Assembly: GCF_000014045.1 (NCBI RefSeq)
Contig: NC_008209.1
Coordinates: 3,557,001-3,621,000, forward strand
DNA: 64,000 nucleotides
Direction of reading: 5' to 3'
DNA from: Roseobacter denitrificans OCh 114
Lineage (GTDB): Bacteria; Pseudomonadota; Alphaproteobacteria; Rhodobacterales; Rhodobacteraceae
Under the pieces are notes generated by a model that was not told where the DNA came from, searched no databases, and saw only the letters and a program-made list of their open reading frames with translations. The position numbers were made by a program, and so were the translations under genes. This document shows positions 1 through 8,690 of the stretch, piece after piece (position 1 is the first letter of the stretch; every line of letters begins with the position of its first letter).

Positions 1-2
1 TG

Positions 3-1283
3 TTGCGGGGCAATTATGCCGGAAAGGTGCTGGGGTCCGGGGCCGATGCATGGAAATACTGGGATGAGCGGCGCGCGGGGCACATCTCCAAAGAGGAATG
101 GCAAGGGCTCGAAGGGGGCATCGCGCGGTCCTATGGGCATTGCATGACCATGGGCACGGCCAGCACCATGACGGCCATCGCCGAAGGGCTTGGCCTCTGT
201 CTGCCGGGGGCGTCGTCCATCCCGGCCCCTGACGTGAACCACCAGCGCATGAGTGCCGCCTGCGGGCGACGCATCGTCGATATGGTCTGGCAGGACCTGA
301 CGCCGGATCAGATCATCACCCAAAGCAGTGTCGCGAACGCCGTGACCGTTGCCATGGCCACCGGCTGTTCCACCAATGCGATCATTCACCTGATTGCCAT
401 GGCACGCAGGTCCGGGGTGCCTCTGACGCTTGATGATCTGGACGCAATCGGAAGAACGACGCCCGTGATTGCCAATATCCGACCCTCCGGAAAGGACTAC
501 CTGATGGAGGATTTCTTTTATGCGGGGGGCTTGCCCGCGCTGATGAAAGAACTGGGCGACAAGCTGGATTTGGACGCAATGACCGTTTCGGGGCGCACGG
601 TCGGCCAGAACATCGCGGGTGCCACGAATTACAACAGCGATGTGATCCGCAGCTTGCGCAACCCGGTCTACGGCGAAGGGTCGCTGGCGGTGCTCAAGGG
701 CAATCTGGCACCGGATGGCGCGGTCATCAAACCCGCTGCGATGGATGCGAAGTTCATGACACATCGCGGGCCTGCGATGGTGGCAAATTCCTATGCCGAA
801 CTGAAGTCGATCATAGATGACCCGCAGGCGGACATTACCGCCGACCACGTTCTGATCCTGCGCAACGCGGGTCCTCAGGGCGGGCCCGGCATGCCCGAAT
901 GGGGCATGATCCCCATGCCACAAAAGCTGCTGAACGAAGGGCACCGGGACATGGTGCGCCTGTCCGATGCGCGCATGAGCGGCACGAGTTACGGAGCCTG
1001 TATCCTGCATGTGGCGCCTGAGGCATTTGTGGGCGGGCCGCTCGCGCTGATCGAAACCGGAGATATGATCTCGCTCGACATTCCGAACCGCCGCCTCGAC
1101 GTGGAATTGACCGAAGAGCAACTGGCAAAGCGGCGGCAAAACTGGGTGCCGCCCAAACCGCACTATGAACGCGGCTATGGCTGGATGTTTCTCAAACACA
1201 TCGAACAGGCGGACAAAGGGTGTGATTTTGACTTCCTGCGCACGGAATTCGGCGCATCCGTACCAGAACCAGAGATCAATTGA
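3..1283 (+). CDS. IlvD/Edd family dehydratase, 5'-truncated (sugar-acid dehydratase type)
   Basis: This is the C-terminal ~426 residues of an IlvD/Edd dehydratase, a family that removes water from sugar acids or dihydroxy acids using an Fe-S cluster. The family is usually 570-600 aa, so the first quarter lies before the window and the frame is open to the edge. Visible family marks are GHCMTMGTAST (cluster Cys) near residue 46, a GCSTNAIIHL stretch near 121, and the C-terminal SDARMSGTSYG motif. Variants such as GTAST and the PAPDVNHQR segment look more like the L-arabinonate/D-xylonate dehydratase branch than IlvD itself. That assignment is from memory of the family; the substrate is unproven. 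The stop codon is 62 bases before the next start. Confidence 0.85.
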   Translation: MRGNYAGKVLGSGADAWKYWDERRAGHISKEEWQGLEGGIARSYGHCMTMGTASTMTAIAEGLGLCLPGASSIPAPDVNHQRMSAACGRRIVDMVWQDLTPDQIITQSSVANAVTVAMATGCSTNAIIHLIAMARRSGVPLTLDDLDAIGRTTPVIANIRPSGKDYLMEDFFYAGGLPALMKELGDKLDLDAMTVSGRTVGQNIAGATNYNSDVIRSLRNPVYGEGSLAVLKGNLAPDGAVIKPAAMDAKFMTHRGPAMVANSYAELKSIIDDPQADITADHVLILRNAGPQGGPGMPEWGMIPMPQKLLNEGHRDMVRLSDARMSGTSYGACILHVAPEAFVGGPLALIETGDMISLDIPNRRLDVELTEEQLAKRRQNWVPPKPHYERGYGWMFLKHIEQADKGCDFDFLRTEFGASVPEPEIN

Positions 1284-1345
1284 TTAAAGACGCCCGGCGG
1301 AGATATGATCCGGTGCGAGGGCACAGCCAGGTTTGGAGAGCGCGC

Positions 1346-1651
1346 ATGAACAACGACGAGGACAAGATCGCCGGGCGCCTGCACGGCGAGCAGATCGAGC
1401 CTGAAGGGGCGGACAACCTGCTGGAACGGCTGATCTACGTGCTGATCATCGCCGTCATGATTTCGTTTGCGCAAACGGTGCTGGGGGTGATGACCGTCAT
1501 CCAGTTCATCATCATGCTGGTCAACAACAAGCAACCCAATGAACGGATTGCGGATTTTGGTACCGACCTGGGGATTTGGGTCGCCAAGGCGGCCAGATAC
1601 CAGACCGCGGCGAGCACCGTGAAACCCTGGCCGTGGAGCGATCTCGATTAA
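1346..1651 (+). CDS. DUF4389-like small membrane protein
   Basis: A 101-aa protein. I place the start at the ATG preceded by GGAGAG (1335-1340), rather than an upstream in-frame ATG that overlaps the dehydratase end and lacks a ribosome site. Residues ~26-57 form one long hydrophobic segment (ERLIYVLIIAVMISFAQTVL and on), followed by the conserved LVNNKQPNERIADFGTDLG pattern typical of DUF4389 proteins. The N-terminus is acidic and polar. No function is known for the family. It sits between the dehydratase and the M20 peptidase on the same strand and may share their transcript. Confidence 0.75.
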   Translation: MNNDEDKIAGRLHGEQIEPEGADNLLERLIYVLIIAVMISFAQTVLGVMTVIQFIIMLVNNKQPNERIADFGTDLGIWVAKAARYQTAASTVKPWPWSDLD

Positions 1652-1722
1652 GGGTTTACACCCAACAGGGGCACTTCGGTTTCAGGACGAAAAAGCGTAC
1701 ACAACAGACAACAGGGAATACG

Positions 1723-3123
1723 ATGACCCGCACCGCCGCACTGAAGCGCGCGCGCGCATATTTCGATCAGGGGCAGTTTCAGTCTGACCTGGCGGACCTC
1801 GTGGCCTATCGCACCGAAAGCCAGAGCCGCAGCGAAATGGCGCGAAAGGAAAGCGCGCGGTATCTGAACGTCGCCATCGGGCCGCGCCTTGCCGCGATGG
1901 GGTTCAGCTTTGAAATCATTGAAAACCCTGACGCAAATGGCGGCCCGCTATTGATCGGTGAGCGGCGCGAAAGCGACGACCAGATCACCGTTCTGACCTA
2001 TGGGCACGGGGATACCGTGCTTGCTCAGGAGGTTATGTGGCGCGAGGGCCTTGCGCCATGGACGCTGGTTGACGAAGGCGACCGCCTTTATGGACGCGGC
2101 ACGGCGGACAACAAGAGCCAGCATCTGATCAATATCGCCGCCGTCGAGGCCGTGCTGGCCACGCGCGGGCGTCTTGGGTTCAACCTGCGCATCGTGATCG
2201 AAATGAGCGAAGAGGTTGGCTCAATCGGTCTGGCGCAGGTCTTTGCACGCTACAAGGAGCGTCTTGCGGCGGATGTCCTGATCGCATCGGATGGCCCGCG
2301 CCTGCAACCCGGCGTGCCGACCATGTTCATGGGCTCACGCGGGGCGACGACCTTTGATTTGCTGGTGCAAACACATGATGGCGCGCATCATTCCGGCAAC
2401 TGGGGCGGGCTTTTGGCGGACCCTGCGATGATCCTTGCGCATGCGCTGGCGTCGATCACCGACCGGCGGGGCCAGATCAAGGTGCCCGAATGGCGCCCCG
2501 ACAGCCTGACCGTTGGGGTGCGCGCTGCCCTGAGGGATTTGCCGGTCACAGATAGGGATGGGCCAGCAGTCAAGCCCGATTGGGGCGAAGAAGGTCTCAC
2601 CCCCGCCGAGCGGGTTTTCGGGTGGAACAGTTTCGCGGTTCTCGCTCAGGTTTGCGGCACACCTGAGGCCCCGGTCAACGCGATTTCGGGATGGGCGCGC
2701 GCCACATGCCAATTGCGCTATGTGGTGGGCACTGACCCGGCGGATATAGTGCCCGCCTTGCGCCGCCATCTGGATGCGCATGGGTTTGAAGACGTCCAGA
2801 TCTTAGAGCATGCGCGCGGCTTCTTTTCGGCCACGCGTCTTGACCCCGATCACCCTTGGGCGGCATTCGTCGCAAACTCGATCCGCGAAACCAGTGGCGG
2901 GGCGCTGCATATCCTGCCCAACCTTGCCGGGTCGCTCCCGAATGACAGCTTTACCGATATTCTTGAGGTTCCCACGATCTGGGTGCCGCACTCCTATCGG
3001 GGCTGCGCGCAACATGCGCCCGATGAACATGTACTGAAATCCGTCTGTTGCGACGCATTGCAGGTCATGGCGGGTGTCTTTTGGGATCTCGGCGCGGATG
3101 GCGCAGACCTGCCGAAAAAATAA
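1723..3123 (+). CDS. M20 family metallopeptidase / dipeptidase-like hydrolase
   Basis: A 466-aa zinc hydrolase of the M20 family, which cleaves dipeptides or N-acyl amino acids. The frame is open further upstream, but the ATG here follows ACAGGGA at the right distance and gives a normal N-terminus. Metal-site motifs are in order: GHGDTV near residue 95, GRGTADNKS near 127-133 with the bridging Asp, the catalytic/metal Glu pair in EMSEEVGS near 163, and a late His in VPHSYRG. A dimerisation (lid) domain follows the EE motif. There is no signal peptide, so it is cytoplasmic. Substrate cannot be told from sequence. Confidence 0.88.
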   Translation: MTRTAALKRARAYFDQGQFQSDLADLVAYRTESQSRSEMARKESARYLNVAIGPRLAAMGFSFEIIENPDANGGPLLIGERRESDDQITVLTYGHGDTVLAQEVMWREGLAPWTLVDEGDRLYGRGTADNKSQHLINIAAVEAVLATRGRLGFNLRIVIEMSEEVGSIGLAQVFARYKERLAADVLIASDGPRLQPGVPTMFMGSRGATTFDLLVQTHDGAHHSGNWGGLLADPAMILAHALASITDRRGQIKVPEWRPDSLTVGVRAALRDLPVTDRDGPAVKPDWGEEGLTPAERVFGWNSFAVLAQVCGTPEAPVNAISGWARATCQLRYVVGTDPADIVPALRRHLDAHGFEDVQILEHARGFFSATRLDPDHPWAAFVANSIRETSGGALHILPNLAGSLPNDSFTDILEVPTIWVPHSYRGCAQHAPDEHVLKSVCCDALQVMAGVFWDLGADGADLPKK

Positions 3124-3259
3124 TACGTCCCCGCGTCGCGGCTATCTTCTTGAGGAAACCTGCCGCGGCCCTTAAAACAGCAATCTGATTTGCACCGAGG
3201 CCCGAAAACGAATGCGTTTGACGGCGGTTCAAGGAATACTGCATCTGGACCGACAGGCG

Positions 3260-3287
3260 CTTGAAACGACAGTCGATTTTCTTATGT
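3260..3287 (+). promoter_or_regulatory. Putative RpoH (sigma-32) heat-shock promoter of htpG
   Basis: CTTG at 3260-3263, exactly 17 bases, then CTTATGT at 3281-3287. This fits the published alphaproteobacterial heat-shock consensus CTTG-N17/18-CYTATNT. It lies 48 bases before the htpG start and faces it, so a sigma-32 promoter for this chaperone gene is expected on both sequence and gene identity. Confidence 0.7.
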
Positions 3288-3334
3288 TCCTGCGCACGAT
3301 CGGCCCCGACGCCACATGAAAAGAGGTTTTCACA

Positions 3335-5200
3335 ATGACTGATGCAAGCGTAAAAGAAACATTTTCCTTTCAGACGGAAGTGGGTCAGCTTCTGGATATC
3401 GTTGCTGGATCCCTTTACTCCAATCGTGAGATCTTCCTGCGGGAACTGGTGTCCAACGCCTCGGACGCCTGCGACAAACTCCGCTATGAGGCGCTGACGA
3501 ACCCGTCCCTTGCACAAAATGCGGATGAATTCGCCATCTCGCTCGCGGTTGACAAGAAGGCAAAGACGCTTTCGGTCTCCGACAACGGCATCGGGATGAA
3601 CCATGGTGACTTGCTCGACACGCTCGGCACCATCGCAAGGTCCGGCACCGGTGCATTTCTGGACGCGCTGAAATCCGAGGAAAAGGGCGACATCGGCTTG
3701 ATCGGCCAGTTTGGTGTCGGGTTTTATTCCGCATTCATGGTGGCCGAGCGTGTGGATGTGCTGACGCGCAAAGCGGGTGAGGACGAAAGCTGGCTGTGGT
3801 CCTCAGACGGAAAGGGCGAATTTTCGATCGAGCCCGGCGAGCGCGCCCAAAGCGGCACGACCGTCACGCTGCATTTGAAAAAGGACGCGAAGGAATTCCT
3901 CGAAGAGAGCCGCATTCGCCACATCATCAAGACCTATTCCGAACACATCAGCTTTCCGGTGCGGCTGGACACGGAAGCGCTGAATTCCGCCTCCGCGATC
4001 TGGACCCGCGCGCCCAAAGAGATCACCGAGGAACAACACACAGAATTCTACCACCACGTCTCGAACGCCTTCGACAAGCCATGGCATGTCTTGCACAACC
4101 GCGTTGAGGGCACGGTCAATCACACGAGCCTGCTTTATGTGCCTTCCATGGCGCCGTTTGATCTTTATGAGGCCGAGCGCAAGAGCCACGTGAAGCTCTA
4201 TGTGAACCGGGTATTTATTTCCGACAACACACGCGATCTGATCCCCGCCTACCTGCGGTTTCTGCGCGGTGTGGTGGATTCGCAGGATCTGTCGCTCAAT
4301 GTCTCGCGCGAGATGCTGCAGTCGGATCCGAAACTGGCCAAGATCAAAACCTCTGTCACCAAGAAAGTGCTGAGCGAGCTGAAGAAGAAGGCCAAAAAAT
4401 CCCCCGAGGACTATGCAGGTTTCTGGCAGAATTTCGGTCCGGTCCTCAAGGAAGGGCTGATCGAAGACCCCGCCCTGCGCGATCGCATCCTTGAAATCTG
4501 CCGCTTCTCGTCCACAAAATCCGGCGATGTGACCAGCCTTGCCGACTACATCAGCCGCTGTAAGGAGGGTCAGGACGCGATCTATTACATCGCAGGCGAT
4601 GACGCGAGAAAGATCGCGCAATCCCCGCATCTGGAAGGGTTCAGGGCCAAGGACGTCGAGGTGTTGCTGCTGTCTGATCATGTCGATGAATTCTGGCTCC
4701 AGCACATCACGGAATTTGAAGGCAAGCCGTTCAAATCCATCACACGTGGGGCGGCTGATCTGGACAAGATCAACGAGGGTGAAAAAGCGGATGATGCCGA
4801 AGAGGAGGCGCAAGCACCCGATCTGAATGATCTGATTGCCGCGCTCAAACTGGAACTTGGCGCATCGGTCAAGGACGTGCGCCCCTCCAAAAGGTTGACG
4901 GATAGCCCCGTCTGTCTGATCGCGGATGAGGGTGACATCGACGTCAACCTTGAGAGAATGCTGAAACGGCATGGTCAGTTGCAGGACGCAATGCCACGGG
5001 TGCTTGAGTTGAACCCGGATCACAGGATCATCACGAAACTGGCTGAACGGGCGAAAGGCAGCGCAGCCGCGTCTGACACGTTGCTCAAGGATGCCGCACA
5101 TTTGCTGCTGGATCAGGCGCGCATTGCGGACGGCGAGACGCCCGCCGATCCGGCCGAATTTGTCCGGCGTCTGGGCTCGGTGATGGACAGCGCGTTGTAA
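3335..5200 (+). CDS. htpG: Molecular chaperone HtpG (Hsp90)
   Basis: A full-length 621-aa bacterial Hsp90, an ATP-driven cytosolic chaperone dimer. The GHKL ATPase domain shows its ordered motifs: ELVSNASDACDKLRYE (the Mg/ATP Asn), DNGIGM, GTIARSGT and GQFGVGFYSAF. The middle domain contains the LNVSREMLQ stretch with its conserved Arg. The C-terminal dimerisation domain follows an acidic linker (EGEKADDAEEEAQ). The ATG is preceded by an AAAAGAGG-like ribosome site. A heat-shock promoter match lies upstream, and the gene appears to be its own transcription unit. Confidence 0.97.
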   Translation: MTDASVKETFSFQTEVGQLLDIVAGSLYSNREIFLRELVSNASDACDKLRYEALTNPSLAQNADEFAISLAVDKKAKTLSVSDNGIGMNHGDLLDTLGTIARSGTGAFLDALKSEEKGDIGLIGQFGVGFYSAFMVAERVDVLTRKAGEDESWLWSSDGKGEFSIEPGERAQSGTTVTLHLKKDAKEFLEESRIRHIIKTYSEHISFPVRLDTEALNSASAIWTRAPKEITEEQHTEFYHHVSNAFDKPWHVLHNRVEGTVNHTSLLYVPSMAPFDLYEAERKSHVKLYVNRVFISDNTRDLIPAYLRFLRGVVDSQDLSLNVSREMLQSDPKLAKIKTSVTKKVLSELKKKAKKSPEDYAGFWQNFGPVLKEGLIEDPALRDRILEICRFSSTKSGDVTSLADYISRCKEGQDAIYYIAGDDARKIAQSPHLEGFRAKDVEVLLLSDHVDEFWLQHITEFEGKPFKSITRGAADLDKINEGEKADDAEEEAQAPDLNDLIAALKLELGASVKDVRPSKRLTDSPVCLIADEGDIDVNLERMLKRHGQLQDAMPRVLELNPDHRIITKLAERAKGSAAASDTLLKDAAHLLLDQARIADGETPADPAEFVRRLGSVMDSAL

Positions 5201-5248
5201 AAGCGCGCGCAGGGAACTGTGCAGTAACAGGTGGTTTTAAAATGCAAA

Positions 5249-5270
5249 CCGACTGGCGTTTGCCCGTCGG
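5249..5270 (+). terminator. Possible stem-loop after htpG
   Basis: CCGACTGGC (5249-5257) pairs with GCCCGTCGG (5262-5270) with one mismatch around a four-base loop, about 50 bases past the htpG stop. No clear T-run follows, so it may be only an mRNA 3' structure. Confidence 0.3.
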
Positions 5271-5417
5271 CCGGTTGTTCATGTGATCGGTTAGGTGCTG
5301 CGCCGCGCAGCGAGCAGACCCGGCACCATTCTGCGCAAAACCTGCGAGCAGTGCCTGACATATGCGCAGACGTCAGTTAAAACCGACGGCACCCCATCGC
5401 CACCAGAGAGGTCTGAT

Positions 5418-5792
5418 TTGCCCAACGCCGACTCCACATCACATGCGCTGGCAGCACGGGTTCGCGCCCGTCTGTGCGCGCTTGCCGGGCAAGCGACGCC
5501 GATCACCTATCAGGCGCTGGCCCGCGATCTGTCTCTGTCACCGCCCAACACCATCCACCAGTTGACAGTGGCGCTGGAACTTCTGATCGAAGAGGACGCC
5601 GCCCGGTCCCACCCCCTGATCGCAGCCCTCGTGATCAGCAAAGCAAGGGGCGGTTTGCCCGCCCCCGGTTTTTTCGACTGCGCCGCGCGCGTCGGACGAT
5701 TTGCAGGCGATGATGCCGGGCCTGAAGCGGCGGCATTCCATGAAGAGGAATACACCAAGGCCGCCGCGTTTTGGGCCGGCAAGACATCCTGA
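5418..5792 (+). CDS. Small winged-helix-like protein of unknown function
   Basis: A 124-aa protein starting at TTG, chosen because AGAGAGG lies 6 bases before it; an upstream ATG in frame adds 41 residues of low-complexity sequence without a ribosome site. Residues ~10-60 look like a winged helix (a helix-turn-helix read as ITYQALARDLSLSPPNTIHQ, then LELLIEED). A distinctive ALVISKARGGLPAPGFF segment follows and ends in an aromatic-rich helix. The middle resembles alkyltransferase-like DNA-binding folds, but the active-site Cys motif is absent. I do not recognise a named family. It follows htpG on the same strand. Confidence 0.6.
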   Translation: MPNADSTSHALAARVRARLCALAGQATPITYQALARDLSLSPPNTIHQLTVALELLIEEDAARSHPLIAALVISKARGGLPAPGFFDCAARVGRFAGDDAGPEAAAFHEEEYTKAAAFWAGKTS

Positions 5793-5999
5793 GCGCGACC
5801 CGCCCCTTTCATCGAAGGCGGCTTTAGTCGCTGTGGGCAAACCAAATGCCTTACCCCACAAGGCCCGCATCGTTTCACTTCGCCCTCTGTCAGCGGACAG
5901 GTTTTTCAGAAAAACGCGCTTTGCCCGCAAGGGCAGGTTTCTCATCCTGATCGCTTTTCCGGCTGAACATCCCCTGTTTCTGCACACGCGCTGCGAGCC

Positions 6000-8516
6000 A
6001 TGTGGTATCGGATGATCATGGACATCGTCGTAATCACCACGATCATAGCATCGCTTTTCCTCGTCATCGGGCTGTCGGAGCCGTTGGCCGCGCGTCTGAA
6101 GCTGCCCTACACCGTTATTCTGGCGCTGGTCGGCATTCTGATCGGGGTGGGCGCGCTGTTCTTTCTGCGCACCGACCTGACGGATGTGCTGAACCCCGTG
6201 GCCGAAGCGATCCTTGGCCTGCCGATCAAATCCAACGTGTTTCTTTATGTCTTTTTGCCGACTTTGCTGTTTCAGGCCACATTGGGCATGAACCTGCGGC
6301 GCATGATTGATGACTGGGTTCCGATCCTGACCCTTGCCGTCGTCGCCGTGGTCGTCGCCACGCTGTCGGTAGGCTATGCGCTCGCCTCCGTCAGTGCCCT
6401 GCCGCTGATGGCCTGTCTGCTGGTGGGTGCGATCGTCTCCACCACGGACCCATCGGCCGTTGTGTCGATCTTCAGGTCCATCTCGGCACCGCGCCGGTTG
6501 TCGCGCATCATTGAGGGCGAGAGCCTGCTGAACGATGCCGCGGCCATCGCGCTCTTTGGGCTGTTCATGGGATTTGTCATGCTCGGTCTGCCTGACCCCA
6601 CCCTGAGCGACACATTCATGCAATTTCCACTGCTGATCATCGGCGGCGCGCTGATCGGGTGGCTGGCCGCGCGATGCGCGGTCTGGGTCATGGCCCTGTT
6701 CGGGCGCTATGAACTGGCGCAGATTTCAATCTCTGTCGCGCTGCCCTATCTGGCCTATATCGTTGCAGAACAAAGCGTTGGCGCCTCCGGTGTGATTGCT
6801 GTCGTTGTCGCAGGCCTCACCCTGAACCTGACCGGACCGGGCCGGTTGTCACCGCAATCCTGGGCAAACCTGCGCGAAGTCTGGGGCCTGTTGGCCCATT
6901 GGGCCGGGGCGCTGATCTTCATCCTCGCAGCCCTGCTCATTCCCCGCCTTCTTGAGGAAGTCCGCCTTGGCGATTTCGTCCTGCTCATCGTTGTGATCCT
7001 CGCGGCCATCGCAGCCCGTGTCGTGATCCTGTTCGGACTGTTGCCGCTGCTGACTGTTTTCAGGATTTCACCACCGGTCGAGCGGCAGTACCGTGTCGCG
7101 ATCCTGTGGGGCGGTCTGCGCGGGGCTGTGACGCTGGCGCTTGCTCTTGCTGTTACCGAAAGCGCGCGGGTCCCGGATGAGTTGCAGCGCGTGGTGGGTA
7201 TTCTGGCCACCGGTTTCACGCTTTTCACCCTGATGGTTCAGGGGACCACCCTGCGTCTGGTGATCCGGCGGCTTGGCCTTGACCGCTTGTCCCCCATCGA
7301 GGATGCGCTGTCGCGGCAGGTTATTGCCGTCGCCCTGCAAACCGTGCGCGAGGACGTGGCGCGCACCTCGGAAAACTACGATCTGACGCATGACATCGTG
7401 CGCGCAGAAGCAAAGCAGTTTGGGGAGCGGCTGGATGCCGCCGTGAAACTGGCTGAGGACACGGACGACATTCTGGAGCGTGATCGCGTTACTCTGGGCC
7501 TGATCGCACTGGCCGCTTTTGAGCGGGACATGATCCTCGAACGCGTCCGCGAACGCACCATATCCGCGTCGATGGCCGAACAGGTGGTCCAGAATGCGGA
7601 TCGCCTGATTGAAGCCGCACGCATCGGCGGGCGCACCGGGTATCAACGCGCCGCGCGCCGCTCTGTCGCCTATGGCAAAACATTTCGCGCCGCTGTATTG
7701 CTGCATAGCCGTGTGGGCATATCCTACCCGCTGGCCCGCATGACGGCTGATCGCTTTGAACAATTGCTGTCACAACGCTTGATCCTCAAGGATCTGGGGG
7801 CATTCATCGAGGGTCGCATTCGCCGGATCTACGGCCGCCGCCTTGCGGATCTTTTGCAGGAAATGCTCGCAAGGCGCATCGAAATGGTCGAGACCGCGCT
7901 GGAAGGGCTGCGCCTGCAATATCCGGGCTATGCCGAGGAACTGGAGCGTCGCTTCATCAGACGCACCGCACTTCGCATAGAAGAGCGGGAATACAACACC
8001 ATGCGCGACGATGGTTTGATCGGTTCCGAGGTGCATGGCATGCTGATACAGGACCTTGGCACGCGCCGGGCTGCCATCGAAGAACGCCCGCATCTTGATC
8101 TGGCGCTGCAACGGGTGGAGTTGATCCGACAGTTCCCGCTCTTTGTGGACCTTGATGAGGATGCCGTAAAACGTCTGTGCCGGACGTTCAAAACGAAATA
8201 CGCCAATGCAGGCGACATCCTGATCCGCAAGGACAACTCGGAGAAACAGGTCTATTTCATCGCATCCGGCGCCGTTGAGTTGGAAAGTGCGGGCCAATCA
8301 TGGCGCTTGGGTCGCGGAGAGATGTTCGGACAGATGGCAATTCTGATTAGGAAAAAGCTGCGTGTCGAGGCCCGTGCGATTGCCCCGTCAACCTTCCTTG
8401 TTCTGGATGAAACCCGTTTCAGGCGTTTGTTGTCGCGCAGCGAAAAACTTCGCTCGGCTGTGCGCGCCAGCGCTGAAAAACGCGGCATTGATCTTGAGGC
8501 ACTGCAGGCGGAATAG
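6000..8516 (+). CDS. CPA1-type Na+/H+ antiporter with C-terminal cyclic-nucleotide-binding domain
   Basis: An 838-aa cation/proton antiporter of the NhaP/CPA1 type. About 12 hydrophobic helices fill residues 8-420 and include STTDPSAVV and GESLLNDAAAI, the CPA1 ion-site signatures. A long cytosolic region (~420-700) is helical and charged. A cyclic-nucleotide-binding-like beta-roll occupies ~700-826 (FPLFVDLDEDAVKRL, then GEMFGQMAIL as the phosphate-cassette region). The cassette departs from the classical GELALL...RAA form, so ligand binding is uncertain. The layout resembles eukaryotic SOS1/sperm exchanger proteins. Starts at 6012 or 6018 are also possible; none has a strong ribosome site. 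Confidence 0.88.
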   Translation: MWYRMIMDIVVITTIIASLFLVIGLSEPLAARLKLPYTVILALVGILIGVGALFFLRTDLTDVLNPVAEAILGLPIKSNVFLYVFLPTLLFQATLGMNLRRMIDDWVPILTLAVVAVVVATLSVGYALASVSALPLMACLLVGAIVSTTDPSAVVSIFRSISAPRRLSRIIEGESLLNDAAAIALFGLFMGFVMLGLPDPTLSDTFMQFPLLIIGGALIGWLAARCAVWVMALFGRYELAQISISVALPYLAYIVAEQSVGASGVIAVVVAGLTLNLTGPGRLSPQSWANLREVWGLLAHWAGALIFILAALLIPRLLEEVRLGDFVLLIVVILAAIAARVVILFGLLPLLTVFRISPPVERQYRVAILWGGLRGAVTLALALAVTESARVPDELQRVVGILATGFTLFTLMVQGTTLRLVIRRLGLDRLSPIEDALSRQVIAVALQTVREDVARTSENYDLTHDIVRAEAKQFGERLDAAVKLAEDTDDILERDRVTLGLIALAAFERDMILERVRERTISASMAEQVVQNADRLIEAARIGGRTGYQRAARRSVAYGKTFRAAVLLHSRVGISYPLARMTADRFEQLLSQRLILKDLGAFIEGRIRRIYGRRLADLLQEMLARRIEMVETALEGLRLQYPGYAEELERRFIRRTALRIEEREYNTMRDDGLIGSEVHGMLIQDLGTRRAAIEERPHLDLALQRVELIRQFPLFVDLDEDAVKRLCRTFKTKYANAGDILIRKDNSEKQVYFIASGAVELESAGQSWRLGRGEMFGQMAILIRKKLRVEARAIAPSTFLVLDETRFRRLLSRSEKLRSAVRASAEKRGIDLEALQAE

Positions 8517-8522
8517 GCGCAT

Positions 8523-8563
8523 TTGCCCTGATGTTGTCAGGCAAGCCCCCGTTGTTTTCTTTT
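8523..8563 (+). terminator. Possible terminator after the antiporter gene
   Basis: TTGCC-TGA (with one bulged C, 8523-8531) can pair with TCAGGCAA (8537-8544). A T-rich tract (8551-8563) follows about seven bases later. The spacing is longer than in a classical intrinsic terminator, so support is modest. Confidence 0.3.
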
Positions 8564-8690
8564 CGGCGGCACCGACCAAACCGACAGTATGATCATGCAC
8601 CGGATGGCATCACACCCCTTTACGATATCTTAGAGCCTCACGTGGATGATGCCGCTTGGCAGGATTTGCACCACATGAGGAAAAACAAAA

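Noticed and set aside
3803-5101. A 432-codon frame antisense to htpG
   Set aside because: htpG is beyond doubt; the antisense frame shows no domain.
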